From NCBI RefSeq assembly GCF_900188355.1, contig NZ_FZNX01000003.1, positions 131,501-195,500 on the forward strand: DNA of 64,000 nucleotides. Reading direction: 5' to 3'. The stretch comes from Lutibacter flavus. GTDB taxonomy: Bacteria; Bacteroidota; Bacteroidia; Flavobacteriales; Flavobacteriaceae. The translations under genes and the position numbers were made by a program. Below, piece after piece: positions 46,373 through 54,756 of this stretch. Position 1 is the stretch's first letter. Each line of letters opens with the position of its first letter. The notes under the pieces are model-generated. The model saw only the letters and a list, made by a program, of their open reading frames with translations, was not told where the DNA came from and ran no database searches.

Positions 46373-46570
46373 TTAGCCTTGCTCTTCTATTGTTCTTAAA
46401 TTCTGAACATATTGAGCTTTTATGTTTTGTGCGCGTTTTATAACTGAAGGCTTGTTGAATTGTTTACGATTTCGTAAATTTTTCATTGTCTTCGTACGAT
46501 CAAATTTTCTTTTATAACGCTTTAACGCTCTATCGATATTCTCTCCGTCTTTAACTGGTATGATTAACAT
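46373..46570 (-). CDS. rpsU: 30S ribosomal protein S21 (bS21)
   Basis: The 65-residue basic protein has MLIIPVKDGENIDRALKRYKRKFDRT and the Arg/Lys-rich tail typical of S21. In Flavobacteria, bS21 with bS18 and bS6 hides the 3' end of 16S rRNA, so most genes do not use Shine-Dalgarno pairing. This gene has a strong Shine-Dalgarno site 7 nt before its ATG. That matches the reported feedback in Flavobacterium, where ribosomes lacking bS21 translate this message. It has its own promoter and a terminator. Confidence 0.97.
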   Translation of the reverse strand: MLIIPVKDGENIDRALKRYKRKFDRTKTMKNLRNRKQFNKPSVIKRAQNIKAQYVQNLRTIEEQG

Positions 46571-46577
46571 ATTTTAG

Positions 46578-46587
46578 CACCTCCTTT
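46578..46587 (-). promoter_or_regulatory. Strong Shine-Dalgarno site of rpsU
   Basis: AAAGGAGGTG lies 7 nt upstream of the rpsU ATG and is nearly perfect to the anti-SD. No other gene start I inspected here has such a site. It is the expected sensor of bS21 level. Confidence 0.9.
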
Positions 46588-46616
46588 CAAGTCGTTCTCT
46601 TTTAATTTTTGGACTG

Positions 46617-46646
46617 CAAAGATACTATTATTTTTAATAAACCAAA
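46617..46646 (-). promoter_or_regulatory. Promoter of rpsU
   Basis: -33 TTTG (46643-46646), an 18-bp spacer and -7 TATCTTTG (46617-46624) lie on the minus strand, followed by CAGTCC. The 5' leader of about 40 nt contains the Shine-Dalgarno site. Confidence 0.8.
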
Positions 46647-46704
46647 ATAATATTACTTTTTTTAACCATAATAAAAATTCAATCTTAAAATACCTGTAAA
46701 CTGC

Positions 46705-47871
46705 TTATGTAACTGGCTTATATTCTTTTTTATCAATTACAATTTTTGAAATTATTTCTTTCAATATTTCTGATGTTCCACCTCCTATTGGACCTAATCT
46801 GCTATCTCTAAATAATCTTGCCATTGGATAATCTTCCATATATCCATATCCTCCTAACAATTGCAAACATTGATATATAACTTCATCAGCGATTTTAGTA
46901 GCCTTTAATTTAGCCATAGTTGCCTCTTTAACAACATATTGCCCTTTATTTAACCTATACACTATAGAATAATTAAATTCTTTACACATTTCAATTTCAC
47001 TTGCCATATCGGCAACCTTGTGACGTAATGCTTGAAACTGGTTAATTGTTTTACCAAAAGATTTTCTTTCAGACATATATTGAATTGCATAGTCCAAAGC
47101 ATATTCTGCTCTTGCATGCGCATTTACAGCCATAACAACTCGCTCCAACGCAAAATGCTGCATAATATATGGAAATCCTTTTCCTTCTTCACCTAATAAA
47201 TTTTCAGATGGAATAATCACATTGTCAAATGCTATTTCAGCTGTATCCGAAGCTTTCCAACCTAGTTTTTCTAAAGTAGTTGCTGAAAGTCCGGCAGACT
47301 CTCTATCTACTACAAAAATACTCAACCCTTTATTTCCTAACTCAGGATTTGTTTTTGCAGCAACTACTAAATAATCTGAATAAACTCCATTTGTAATAAA
47401 CGTTTTGGAACCATTTAATATATAGGTATCACCTTTTTTAGTGGCCGTAGTTCTCATTCCAGCAACATCAGATCCTCCAAATGGTTCTGAAATACAAAGG
47501 CAACCAACTTTTTTTCCACTAATACTTGGTGCTAAATAATTTTCTTTTATTTTTTGACATCCTTCTTTTTCAAGATGTGTCATGGCTAAATAAGTATGAG
47601 CCCACATTGCAGCAGCGAATCCTCCAGAATTCACTTTTTGCAGTTCTTCTAAAAAAATAACAGTGTAAAAAAGATCTAAGTTTAATCCCCCAAATTCTTC
47701 AGGATAATTCAGTCCGAAATATCCCATTTCTCCAAACTTGGTCCATATACCTTTATCAATAAACCCTGCTTTTTCCCATTTATCAATATTAGGAACAACT
47801 TCTTTTTGTAAAAAATCTCGAAAACTTTGTCGAAATGCCTTGTGCTCTTCAGTAAAATACATACTATTCAT
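46705..47871 (-). CDS. Acyl-CoA dehydrogenase, long-chain-like with catalytic Glu in helix G
   Basis: This 388-residue FAD enzyme oxidises acyl-CoA to enoyl-CoA. It has the N-terminal helices (FTEEHKAFRQSFRDFLQKEVVP), CLCISEPFGGSDVAGMRTTA, TYILNGSKTFITNG, MSERKSFGKTINQFQALRHK and LLGGYGYMEDYPMARLFRDSRL. The usual catalytic site YEGT reads GGGTSEILKEI here, so the Glu is absent there. By alignment with long-chain enzymes the base is the Glu of HARAEYALDY in the preceding helix. The chain-length call rests on that and is moderate. It is preceded by an HhH gene 31 bp upstream. Confidence 0.92.
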   Translation of the reverse strand: MNSMYFTEEHKAFRQSFRDFLQKEVVPNIDKWEKAGFIDKGIWTKFGEMGYFGLNYPEEFGGLNLDLFYTVIFLEELQKVNSGGFAAAMWAHTYLAMTHLEKEGCQKIKENYLAPSISGKKVGCLCISEPFGGSDVAGMRTTATKKGDTYILNGSKTFITNGVYSDYLVVAAKTNPELGNKGLSIFVVDRESAGLSATTLEKLGWKASDTAEIAFDNVIIPSENLLGEEGKGFPYIMQHFALERVVMAVNAHARAEYALDYAIQYMSERKSFGKTINQFQALRHKVADMASEIEMCKEFNYSIVYRLNKGQYVVKEATMAKLKATKIADEVIYQCLQLLGGYGYMEDYPMARLFRDSRLGPIGGGTSEILKEIISKIVIDKKEYKPVT

Positions 47872-47902
47872 TTACAGGCTAACTATTATAATTATTGTGA
47901 AT

Positions 47903-48775
47903 TTATTCTGCGACCAAATATAAGCTTATTCTCTCGAATTTTTCAATTGGAAAACCATCTATTTTCTTAAATTCATTTAACGATTGAATTTCAGCAACTT
48001 CATCTCTGTAGCTAAATATTTTCTTAGTTAGCTCATAATCAATATAAGCAATTGCTAAAACCTCTTTAAAAGTCGCTGTATTTATGTTTATTTTTTGAAT
48101 TTTAGGTAATTCAATAACCTTAAAAAAATTTAAAACTTCGTCAGCTACATTTTTATCTAAATACCAAACTTCATAAAGCTGATCATTAAAAGAAAACCCT
48201 TGCAATTTAGTTCTATAATCTAGTATTCTTTTAGCTAATTTAACTCCAACGCCTTTTATTTTAATCAAATCTTCCGAATCAACTAAATTAATATCTTTCT
48301 CTTTAATTATTACAAGACTTTTTTGAATATACTTTGTGGAAGGGCTTTCTTTTTTTGAATTAACCCATTCAGGAAATTTAAAATTGGGACTTATAGTATT
48401 TAACAAACTATCACTAACTTTAGTTAAAGCTTGAAACTCTTTAGCAGAGTTTACATATTTGCCAGATGCCCTAAAATTTAAAAGCCTATCAATTTCATCA
48501 ACAGACATTCCTAATTGATAACCTTTAAAATCTGATATATAATTTGGGTTAAACGGGTATATTTTTGGCTTTCTTTTTTCTAATTCAGCAATTTTTAAAG
48601 AATCCATTTCTTTTTTAAAATGAACAAACTCACTTTGTGAAACATCAATAGGTTCATTTGATGAAAAATCAACAATAAAGAAACCAATTTGAAGAACGAT
48701 AATAATTAATAATAAAAAGAAAATCCCATTTCGTTGGCGTTTGTTATACCTGAAATGGGATTTAAAAAAATTCAT
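47903..48775 (-). CDS. Helix-hairpin-helix (ComEA-like) membrane-anchored protein
   Basis: The 290-residue protein has a basic N-terminus, one membrane span (GIFFLLLIIIVLQIGFFIV, about residues 17-36) and then an extracytoplasmic part with helix-hairpin-helix units. These are FKGYQLGMSVDEIDRLLNF near 80, INLVDSEDLIKIKGVGVKLAKRIL near 175, and ININTATFKEVLAIAYIDYELTKKI near 230. ComEA-type HhH domains bind DNA during uptake. Here three or more such units follow each other, with weaker glycines in the last one (AIAYIDY instead of LPGIG). A DNA-binding role is inferred from the fold; competence genes are not nearby. Confidence 0.85.
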   Translation of the reverse strand: MNFFKSHFRYNKRQRNGIFFLLLIIIVLQIGFFIVDFSSNEPIDVSQSEFVHFKKEMDSLKIAELEKRKPKIYPFNPNYISDFKGYQLGMSVDEIDRLLNFRASGKYVNSAKEFQALTKVSDSLLNTISPNFKFPEWVNSKKESPSTKYIQKSLVIIKEKDINLVDSEDLIKIKGVGVKLAKRILDYRTKLQGFSFNDQLYEVWYLDKNVADEVLNFFKVIELPKIQKININTATFKEVLAIAYIDYELTKKIFSYRDEVAEIQSLNEFKKIDGFPIEKFERISLYLVAE

Positions 48776-48810
48776 TTTATGATAGAATAGTTTAATCTTA
48801 AATTATCAAT

Positions 48811-50436
48811 TTATTTTTTAACTGTCACAGTTTTAATAGCTTCTATATAGGTTTCCATTTCTTCTCTAACTCTAGGGAATAACAAAAGTAACCCAATCAT
48901 ATTTGGAAACACTAAAGCTAAAATCATAGCATCCGAGAATTTAATTACAGCATCAAGGGTTGCTGAAGCACCTATTACAACAAAAATTAAAAATAAAAAT
49001 TTATAAACTAAATCAGCGCTTTTACCTCTACCAAATAAATATTTCCAAGATTGTAAACCGTAATAAGACCAAGATATCATAGTTGAAAATGCGAATAAAA
49101 TAATAGCAATTGTTAACACATAACTAAATCCTGGGATTACAGAATCAAAAGCCATAGAAGTTAAGTCTACTCCTCCAATATATTGTTGAGTTTCATTTAA
49201 TAATACGGCGCTATTTACAGAATTTCCGTAATCAAAGGCTCCAGCATCCATATTAAAAAAGATAATAACTAAAGCTGTCATAGTACAAATAACTACAGTA
49301 TCTATAAAAGGCTCTAGTAATGCTACAACACCTTCACTTGCTGGATATTTTGTTTTCACTGCTGAATGTGCAATTGCGGCAGATCCTGCACCGGCCTCAT
49401 TTGAAAACGCCGCTCTTTGAAATCCAACTATTAATACTCCGAGAACACCCCCTAAACCGGCCTCAGGAGTAAATGCACCAGAGAATATCATTGAAAATGC
49501 ATCTCCAACATATTTTATATTTGCAAAAATAATTACTAGTGAAGCTATAATATAAATTCCAGCCATAAATGGCACTATTTTTTCGGTAATCTTAGCAATT
49601 CTCTTAATACCTCCAATAATCACAATTCCAACTAATATTGCCATAATTACACCAATAATAAATCCAGAAGCTCCACCTTCTAAACCTAACATTGATTCTA
49701 TTTGAACTGCTGCCTGATTGGATTGAAAAGCATTTCCCCCTCCAAATGAAGCTCCAACACATAATACTGCAAACATTACAGCCAAAATCTTACCTAAAAT
49801 AGCCTTATTCTGTGCTTCAAGCCCTCTTTTTAAATAATACATTGGACCTCCATATACTGTACCATCTTCACCTACATCTCTATATTTTACTCCTAATGTA
49901 CATTCTACAAATTTAGTTGACATACCAATTAAACCACAAACAACCATCCAAAATGTTGCACCAGGCCCACCAACAGCAATTGCTACTGCAACCCCCGCAA
50001 TATTACCTAATCCTACGGTACCTGAAACTGCTGTTGCCAAAGCTTGAAAATGACTTACTTCACCATCTTTACTTTCATCTCCTATAGTATCAACTAAATC
50101 TCCATCAACAATATTCAAATCTGCTTTTTCCACACCATGATGATCAATCTCATCGTATTTACCTCTTACTGTATTAATTGCCAACCTAAATTTTGTAACT
50201 GCTGGAAATCCAAAATATATTGTAAAAAAAGTTGCTCCAATAACCAAAAGCAAAACTACTAAAGGAACATTATTTCCAGCGATAGGAACCGTAGTTAATA
50301 CAAAACCTTCCCACCAAGTGGCGAAAGGCATAAAACCTTCATTTATTCTTTCATCTAATCCTTTTTCTGCTGATTCTTGGGCAAATGTTAAAAATGGCAC
50401 TACTAATAATAGAAGTGATAGAAGCTTTTTACTCAT
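48811..50436 (-). CDS. Sodium:alanine symporter (AGCS family)
   Basis: The 541-residue membrane protein has a signal-like first segment (KKLLSLLLLVVPFLTFAQ) and about ten to eleven spans. It shows AGCS landmarks AVSGTVGLGNIAGVAVAI, GPGATFWMVVCGLIGMSTKF, GGPMYYLKRGL, QRAAFSNEAGAGSAAIAHS and STMISWSYYGLQSWKYLFG. Members import alanine or glycine with Na+. The start is set at ATG 50436 (MSKKLLS); eleven upstream codons are possible but less likely. A hydrophilic insert of about 30 residues (YDEIDHHGVEKADLNIVDGD) follows the second span. It lies 35 bp upstream of the HhH gene. Confidence 0.92.
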   Translation of the reverse strand: MSKKLLSLLLLVVPFLTFAQESAEKGLDERINEGFMPFATWWEGFVLTTVPIAGNNVPLVVLLLVIGATFFTIYFGFPAVTKFRLAINTVRGKYDEIDHHGVEKADLNIVDGDLVDTIGDESKDGEVSHFQALATAVSGTVGLGNIAGVAVAIAVGGPGATFWMVVCGLIGMSTKFVECTLGVKYRDVGEDGTVYGGPMYYLKRGLEAQNKAILGKILAVMFAVLCVGASFGGGNAFQSNQAAVQIESMLGLEGGASGFIIGVIMAILVGIVIIGGIKRIAKITEKIVPFMAGIYIIASLVIIFANIKYVGDAFSMIFSGAFTPEAGLGGVLGVLIVGFQRAAFSNEAGAGSAAIAHSAVKTKYPASEGVVALLEPFIDTVVICTMTALVIIFFNMDAGAFDYGNSVNSAVLLNETQQYIGGVDLTSMAFDSVIPGFSYVLTIAIILFAFSTMISWSYYGLQSWKYLFGRGKSADLVYKFLFLIFVVIGASATLDAVIKFSDAMILALVFPNMIGLLLLFPRVREEMETYIEAIKTVTVKK

Positions 50437-50542
50437 AATTTTTTGGTTAATTTTTAAAAGTTGCTGCAATATGGCGAAAAAATGATGTTGCTACAAATAA
50501 ATAATAACTAAATCTTAAAAATGTTCGTTTTTTATTCCTTTT

Positions 50543-51538
50543 TTAAAAAAGCGCTCGTAACTTCAGAATTTGGTCTTTATCTCCTAAAACAATTAAATAA
50601 GTATCTTTTTCTAATTGAGTTTTTGCATCAGGATTTATTAAGTAATCACCTGCTTTGGTTTTAAAACCTATTACATTACATCCCGTTTTTTTGCGCAAAT
50701 CAAGATCCAAAATTGTTTTATCAATATACTCTTTAGGTAATTCATTTACAGAGATTTCTTCTAAATTAGCTTCAACATCGCCCGCAATAGTAAGTCTATC
50801 AACAAATTCAACTAAATCTGGAGTCACAACTAATGAAGCCATATGCGCCCCTCCTAATTTATCTGGCATTATAACATTTGTAGCTCCCGCAAATTTTAGC
50901 TTCCCGTATGAAGATTCATTAGAGGCCCTACTTATTATAGTGAAATCCTTATTAAATTGCCTTGCTGATAAAACAACAAATAAATTATCAGCATCAGATG
51001 GCAGAGCTGTTATTAAACTTTTTGCCCTATCCAAACCTAGTTTAGCCAAATCTTCATCTTTGGTAGCATCTCCATCAACAAACAAAATATTATCTCGTTC
51101 TAATTCAGCAATTTCAGCCGTTCTTTTTTCTATAACCACACAAGGCTGATTAAATTGAATTAATTTAGCAACCGCTTGTTTTCCATTTCTGCCATAACCA
51201 CAAACCACCGTATGGTTATTCATATTTTCAATTTTCTGTTCCACCTTTTTAATTTTTAATTGTTCTAAAAATTTTCCACTTGCCAAATATTCTGTTATTG
51301 CAGTTACTGCATAACCATAAGCTACTATACTTATTAATATTAAAAATATTGTAAAAAGTTTTTCACTCGGGCTAAAAGAGTGTATTTCACCAAAACCCAC
51401 AGTAGTCATGGTAATAACAGTCATATAAAGAGAGTCTACAAAATTATCTCCTGAAATTATCATGTAGCCAGAAATTCCAATAGCCATAACTATAAGTAAT
51501 AATGCAATTGAAATAGATAATTTGGGTCTCAATATCAT
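50543..51538 (-). CDS. Two-span potassium channel with TrkA-N (RCK) and TrkA-C domains
   Basis: This 331-residue protein has the membrane span ISIALLLIVMAIGISGYMI, a pore loop with selectivity filter TMTTVGFGEI (canonical TVGYG with F), and a second span TIFLILISIVAYGYAVTAI. A Rossmann RCK domain (TVVCGYGRNGKQAVAKL, FVDGDATKDEDLAKLGLDRAKS) and a C-terminal TrkA-C part (VNELPKEYIDKTILDLDLRKK) follow. It resembles MthK-like gated K+ channels. The RCK glycine motif GYGRNG binds nucleotides or ions. The gene begins 3 bp after the PspC-domain gene, so the two are coupled. Confidence 0.93.
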   Translation of the reverse strand: MILRPKLSISIALLLIVMAIGISGYMIISGDNFVDSLYMTVITMTTVGFGEIHSFSPSEKLFTIFLILISIVAYGYAVTAITEYLASGKFLEQLKIKKVEQKIENMNNHTVVCGYGRNGKQAVAKLIQFNQPCVVIEKRTAEIAELERDNILFVDGDATKDEDLAKLGLDRAKSLITALPSDADNLFVVLSARQFNKDFTIISRASNESSYGKLKFAGATNVIMPDKLGGAHMASLVVTPDLVEFVDRLTIAGDVEANLEEISVNELPKEYIDKTILDLDLRKKTGCNVIGFKTKAGDYLINPDAKTQLEKDTYLIVLGDKDQILKLRALF

Positions 51539-51541
51539 ATA

Positions 51542-51769
51542 TTATAAATCAAATACTGACCTTCTTTTAGTGTAAAACAAATCTTTTAAACGCAATAAAA
51601 AAGCCAATGTTAAGTATATCCCAAAAGAAAAACCTAAAGTTACAAATGAGATATATATAAAAAACAAACGAACGTTTGATACATTTATACCTAATCGATC
51701 AGCAAATCTTGAAGAAACAGCAAAACCGTGTTTTTCAAAAAAATGTCTTAAAGAATCTATCCACTTCAC
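51542..51769 (-). CDS. PspC-domain small membrane protein
   Basis: The 75-residue protein has an N-terminal soluble helix (MKWIDSLRHFFEKHGFAVSSRFADRLGI) and a membrane helix (VRLFFIYISFVTLGFSFGIYLTLAFLL), followed by a positive tail. The pattern SSRFADRLGINVSNVRLFFIY matches the PspC fold, whose members respond to membrane stress in other bacteria. It is the first gene of a two-gene operon with the K+ channel, 3 bp apart. uvrA diverges from it 104 bp away. A link between membrane stress and K+ flux is inference. Confidence 0.82.
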   Translation of the reverse strand: MKWIDSLRHFFEKHGFAVSSRFADRLGINVSNVRLFFIYISFVTLGFSFGIYLTLAFLLRLKDLFYTKRRSVFDL

Positions 51770-51847
51770 AGGCTTTAAATTTTAATGCAATATACTAATT
51801 TTCAAAATAAGATATAGTTGAATATCTAAATTGTAGTTACAATTTTT

Positions 51848-51855
51848 TAACTTTG
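51848..51855 (+). promoter_or_regulatory. -7 box TAACTTTG of uvrA
   Basis: A perfect TAnnTTTG lies 18 bp before the uvrA ATG at 51874. A TTG at 51853 falls inside the box and so cannot be the start codon. No LexA-type site was recognised. Confidence 0.65.
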
Positions 51856-51873
51856 CAACTTTCCAAAAATCTA

Positions 51874-54699
51874 ATGGCAAAACACGAAGAGTATATTGAA
51901 GTATTAGGAGCCCGAGTTCATAATTTAAAAAATATTGATGTTCGTATTCCTCGAGAAAAATTGGTAGTTATTACTGGCTTAAGTGGTAGTGGTAAATCTT
52001 CATTAGCTTTTGACACTATTTATGCCGAAGGCCAAAGAAGATACATTGAAACTTTTTCTGCTTATGCACGTCAATTTTTGGGTGGATTAGAAAGACCTGA
52101 TGTTGATAAAATAGATGGGCTTTCACCAGTTATTTCAATAGAACAAAAAACAACCAATAAAAGTCCGCGTTCAACAGTTGGAACCATAACTGAGATTTAT
52201 GATTTTTTAAGGCTACTATTTGCCCGTGCAGCTGATGCTTATTCATACAATACCAATAAAAAAATGGTAAGCTATTCTGATGAGCAAATTAAAGAATTAA
52301 TTCTAAGCGAATTTGAAGATAAAAAGATAGTAATACTTGCTCCAGTAATAAAATCGAGAAAAGGACATTATAGAGAATTATTTGAACAAATTGCTAAACA
52401 AGGTTTTGTTAAAGTTAGGGTTGATGGTGAAATTAGAGAAATTGAAAAAGGAATGCGTCTTGACCGTTACAAAATGCATGACATTGAAATTGTAATTGAC
52501 AGATTATTGGTAAATACAGCTTCAGAAAAAAGATTGGAAGAAACAATTACAACTGCTTTGTATTCTGGTGAAAATGTAATTATGGTTTTAGAGCACAATA
52601 CAAATACTCCTAGGTATTTTAGCCGAGATTTAATGTGTCCCGAAACAGGAATTTCATATCCAAATCCAGAACCAAATACGTTTTCATTTAATTCGCCAAA
52701 AGGAGCTTGCACAACTTGTAACGGATTAGGAAGAATTAATAAGGTTAATGTTCAAAAAATTATTCCTGATTCAAAAATTTCAATAAAAAGCGGAGGAATT
52801 GCTCCTATTGGAGAAGAAAAAAATAGTTGGATTTTTAAGCAATTACAATTAATTGGAGATCGCTATAATTTTAAACTTAGTGACCCTATTTCAAGTATTC
52901 CAAAAGAGGCTATTGATATTATTTTAAACGGTGGAAAAGAAAAGTTTGACATTGCTTCAAAAACAATGGGAATTACCCGAAATTATGAAATAGATTTTGA
53001 AGGAATTATCAATTTTATTGAAAATCAATATAAATTAAGTGAATCAACTTCCATAAAACGTTGGGCTAAAGATTTTATGAATGAAATGAATTGTGACTCT
53101 TGCAATGCAAATCGTTTAAAAAAAGAGGCTTTATATTTCAAAATAAATGATAAAAACATTTCGGAACTAGCACAGCTTGATGTTTTAGAACTTGCTGAAT
53201 GGTTTTCAAAAATTGAAGATAAATTATCAGAAAAACAACTAAAAATAGCTTCAGAAATATTAAAAGAAATTAGAACCAGAATTCAATTTTTATTGGATGT
53301 TGGTTTAGATTATTTAACGTTAGACAGAAGTTCTAAATCACTTTCCGGGGGTGAAGCTCAACGCATTAGATTGGCTACCCAAATTGGATCTCAATTGGTT
53401 GGAGTGCTCTATATTTTAGATGAACCAAGTATTGGGTTACATCAGCGTGATAATGAAAAACTAATTAAATCGCTTATAAACTTAAGAGATATTGGTAATT
53501 CTGTAATTGTTGTTGAACATGATAAAGACATGATTGAGCACGCCGATTACGTTTTAGATATTGGCCCGGGCGCAGGTGTACACGGGGGAGAAATTGTTAG
53601 TGAAGGAACTTTTGAAGAGTTAAAACAGCACAAAACTTTAACAGCCGATTATTTAAATGGAACTAAGGAAATTATGGTTCCTAAAAAGAGAAGAAAAGGA
53701 AACGGAAAAAAAATAAAATTATCTGGTGCAACTGGAAATAATTTAAAAAATGTAACCGTAGAATTTCCATTAGGGCAAATGATTTGTGTTACTGGAGTTT
53801 CAGGAAGCGGAAAATCTACCCTTATAAATGAAACATTATATCCAATTTTAAACAAGCATATTTATAGAGGTGTAAAAAAACCAATGCCTTACAAATCTAT
53901 AGATGGATTAGAACATGTAGATAAAGTAATTGATATTGATCAATCACCAATTGGAAGAACTCCCCGATCAAATCCAGCAACTTATACCGGGGTTTTTAGT
54001 GAAATTAGAAGTCTATATACCAAAACAAGTGAGGCTGCAATTAGAGGCTACAAAGCTGGCAGGTTCTCTTTTAATGTTAAAGGTGGAAGATGCGAGACTT
54101 GCCAAGGAGGTGGAGTTCGTGTTATAGAAATGAATTTTTTACCAGATGTTCATGTGGAATGCGAAACGTGTCAAGGGAAGCGTTTTAATAGAGAAACTTT
54201 AGAAATTAGATATAAGGGAAAATCAATTTCTGATGTTTTAAAAATGACTATTGAAGAAGCTGTCGTGTTTTTTGAAAACATTCCGAAAATTTACAGAAAA
54301 CTAAAAACAATTAACGATGTTGGTTTGGGTTATATAACGCTCGGACAACAATCTACTACACTTTCAGGTGGCGAAGCACAACGGATTAAACTAGCTGCAG
54401 AATTATCTAAAAGAGATACAGGAAATACTTTTTATATATTAGACGAACCAACTACAGGCTTACATTTTGAAGACATTCGCGTGTTAATGGAGGTACTTAA
54501 TACGTTAACAAATAAAGGAAATACGATACTTGTAATTGAACATAATATGGATGTAATAAAATTAGCAGATTACGTTATTGATATAGGTATGGAGGGTGGA
54601 AAAAATGGTGGCCAATTAATATGCTGTGGAACCCCAGAAGAGATTTGTTCTGATAAAAGAAGTTATACTGCTAAATTCTTAAAAAAAGAATTACATTAG
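51874..54699 (+). CDS. uvrA: UvrABC excinuclease subunit A
   Basis: UvrA recognises damaged DNA in nucleotide excision repair. The 941-residue protein (start at ATG 51874, MAKHEEYIEVLGARVHNL) has two ABC ATPase halves with P-loops GLSGSGKSSLAFDT and GVSGSGKSTLINETL. Its zinc modules contain CPETGISYPNP...CTTCNG and CETCQGGGVR...CETCQGKRF, the signature motifs are SLSGGEAQRIRLATQ and TLSGGEAQRIKLA, and the Walker B motifs are LYILDEPSIGLHQRDN and FYILDEPTTGLHFEDI. The insertion domain begins near ANRLKKEALYFK. Length is normal. A weak hairpin overlaps the stop codon. Confidence 0.98.
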   Translation: MAKHEEYIEVLGARVHNLKNIDVRIPREKLVVITGLSGSGKSSLAFDTIYAEGQRRYIETFSAYARQFLGGLERPDVDKIDGLSPVISIEQKTTNKSPRSTVGTITEIYDFLRLLFARAADAYSYNTNKKMVSYSDEQIKELILSEFEDKKIVILAPVIKSRKGHYRELFEQIAKQGFVKVRVDGEIREIEKGMRLDRYKMHDIEIVIDRLLVNTASEKRLEETITTALYSGENVIMVLEHNTNTPRYFSRDLMCPETGISYPNPEPNTFSFNSPKGACTTCNGLGRINKVNVQKIIPDSKISIKSGGIAPIGEEKNSWIFKQLQLIGDRYNFKLSDPISSIPKEAIDIILNGGKEKFDIASKTMGITRNYEIDFEGIINFIENQYKLSESTSIKRWAKDFMNEMNCDSCNANRLKKEALYFKINDKNISELAQLDVLELAEWFSKIEDKLSEKQLKIASEILKEIRTRIQFLLDVGLDYLTLDRSSKSLSGGEAQRIRLATQIGSQLVGVLYILDEPSIGLHQRDNEKLIKSLINLRDIGNSVIVVEHDKDMIEHADYVLDIGPGAGVHGGEIVSEGTFEELKQHKTLTADYLNGTKEIMVPKKRRKGNGKKIKLSGATGNNLKNVTVEFPLGQMICVTGVSGSGKSTLINETLYPILNKHIYRGVKKPMPYKSIDGLEHVDKVIDIDQSPIGRTPRSNPATYTGVFSEIRSLYTKTSEAAIRGYKAGRFSFNVKGGRCETCQGGGVRVIEMNFLPDVHVECETCQGKRFNRETLEIRYKGKSISDVLKMTIEEAVVFFENIPKIYRKLKTINDVGLGYITLGQQSTTLSGGEAQRIKLAAELSKRDTGNTFYILDEPTTGLHFEDIRVLMEVLNTLTNKGNTILVIEHNMDVIKLADYVIDIGMEGGKNGGQLICCGTPEEICSDKRSYTAKFLKKELH

Positions 54700-54714
54700 G
54701 CTCCTAATTTTTTT
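54695..54714 (+). terminator. Short terminator-like hairpin at the uvrA stop
   Basis: The inverted repeat ATTAG-GCTC-CTAAT overlaps the uvrA TAG stop and is followed by seven T. The stem is short, so termination is likely partial. Confidence 0.5.
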
Positions 54715-54756
54715 AAAATTAAATTATTAATATCATAGAAAAGACATTTTTGAAAT

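Noticed and set aside
50655-51149. 164-codon plus-strand open frame opposite the K+ channel gene
   Set aside because: It is antisense to the RCK domain coding sequence, with low-complexity Ser/Leu/Ile composition and no family match; the channel gene is clear.
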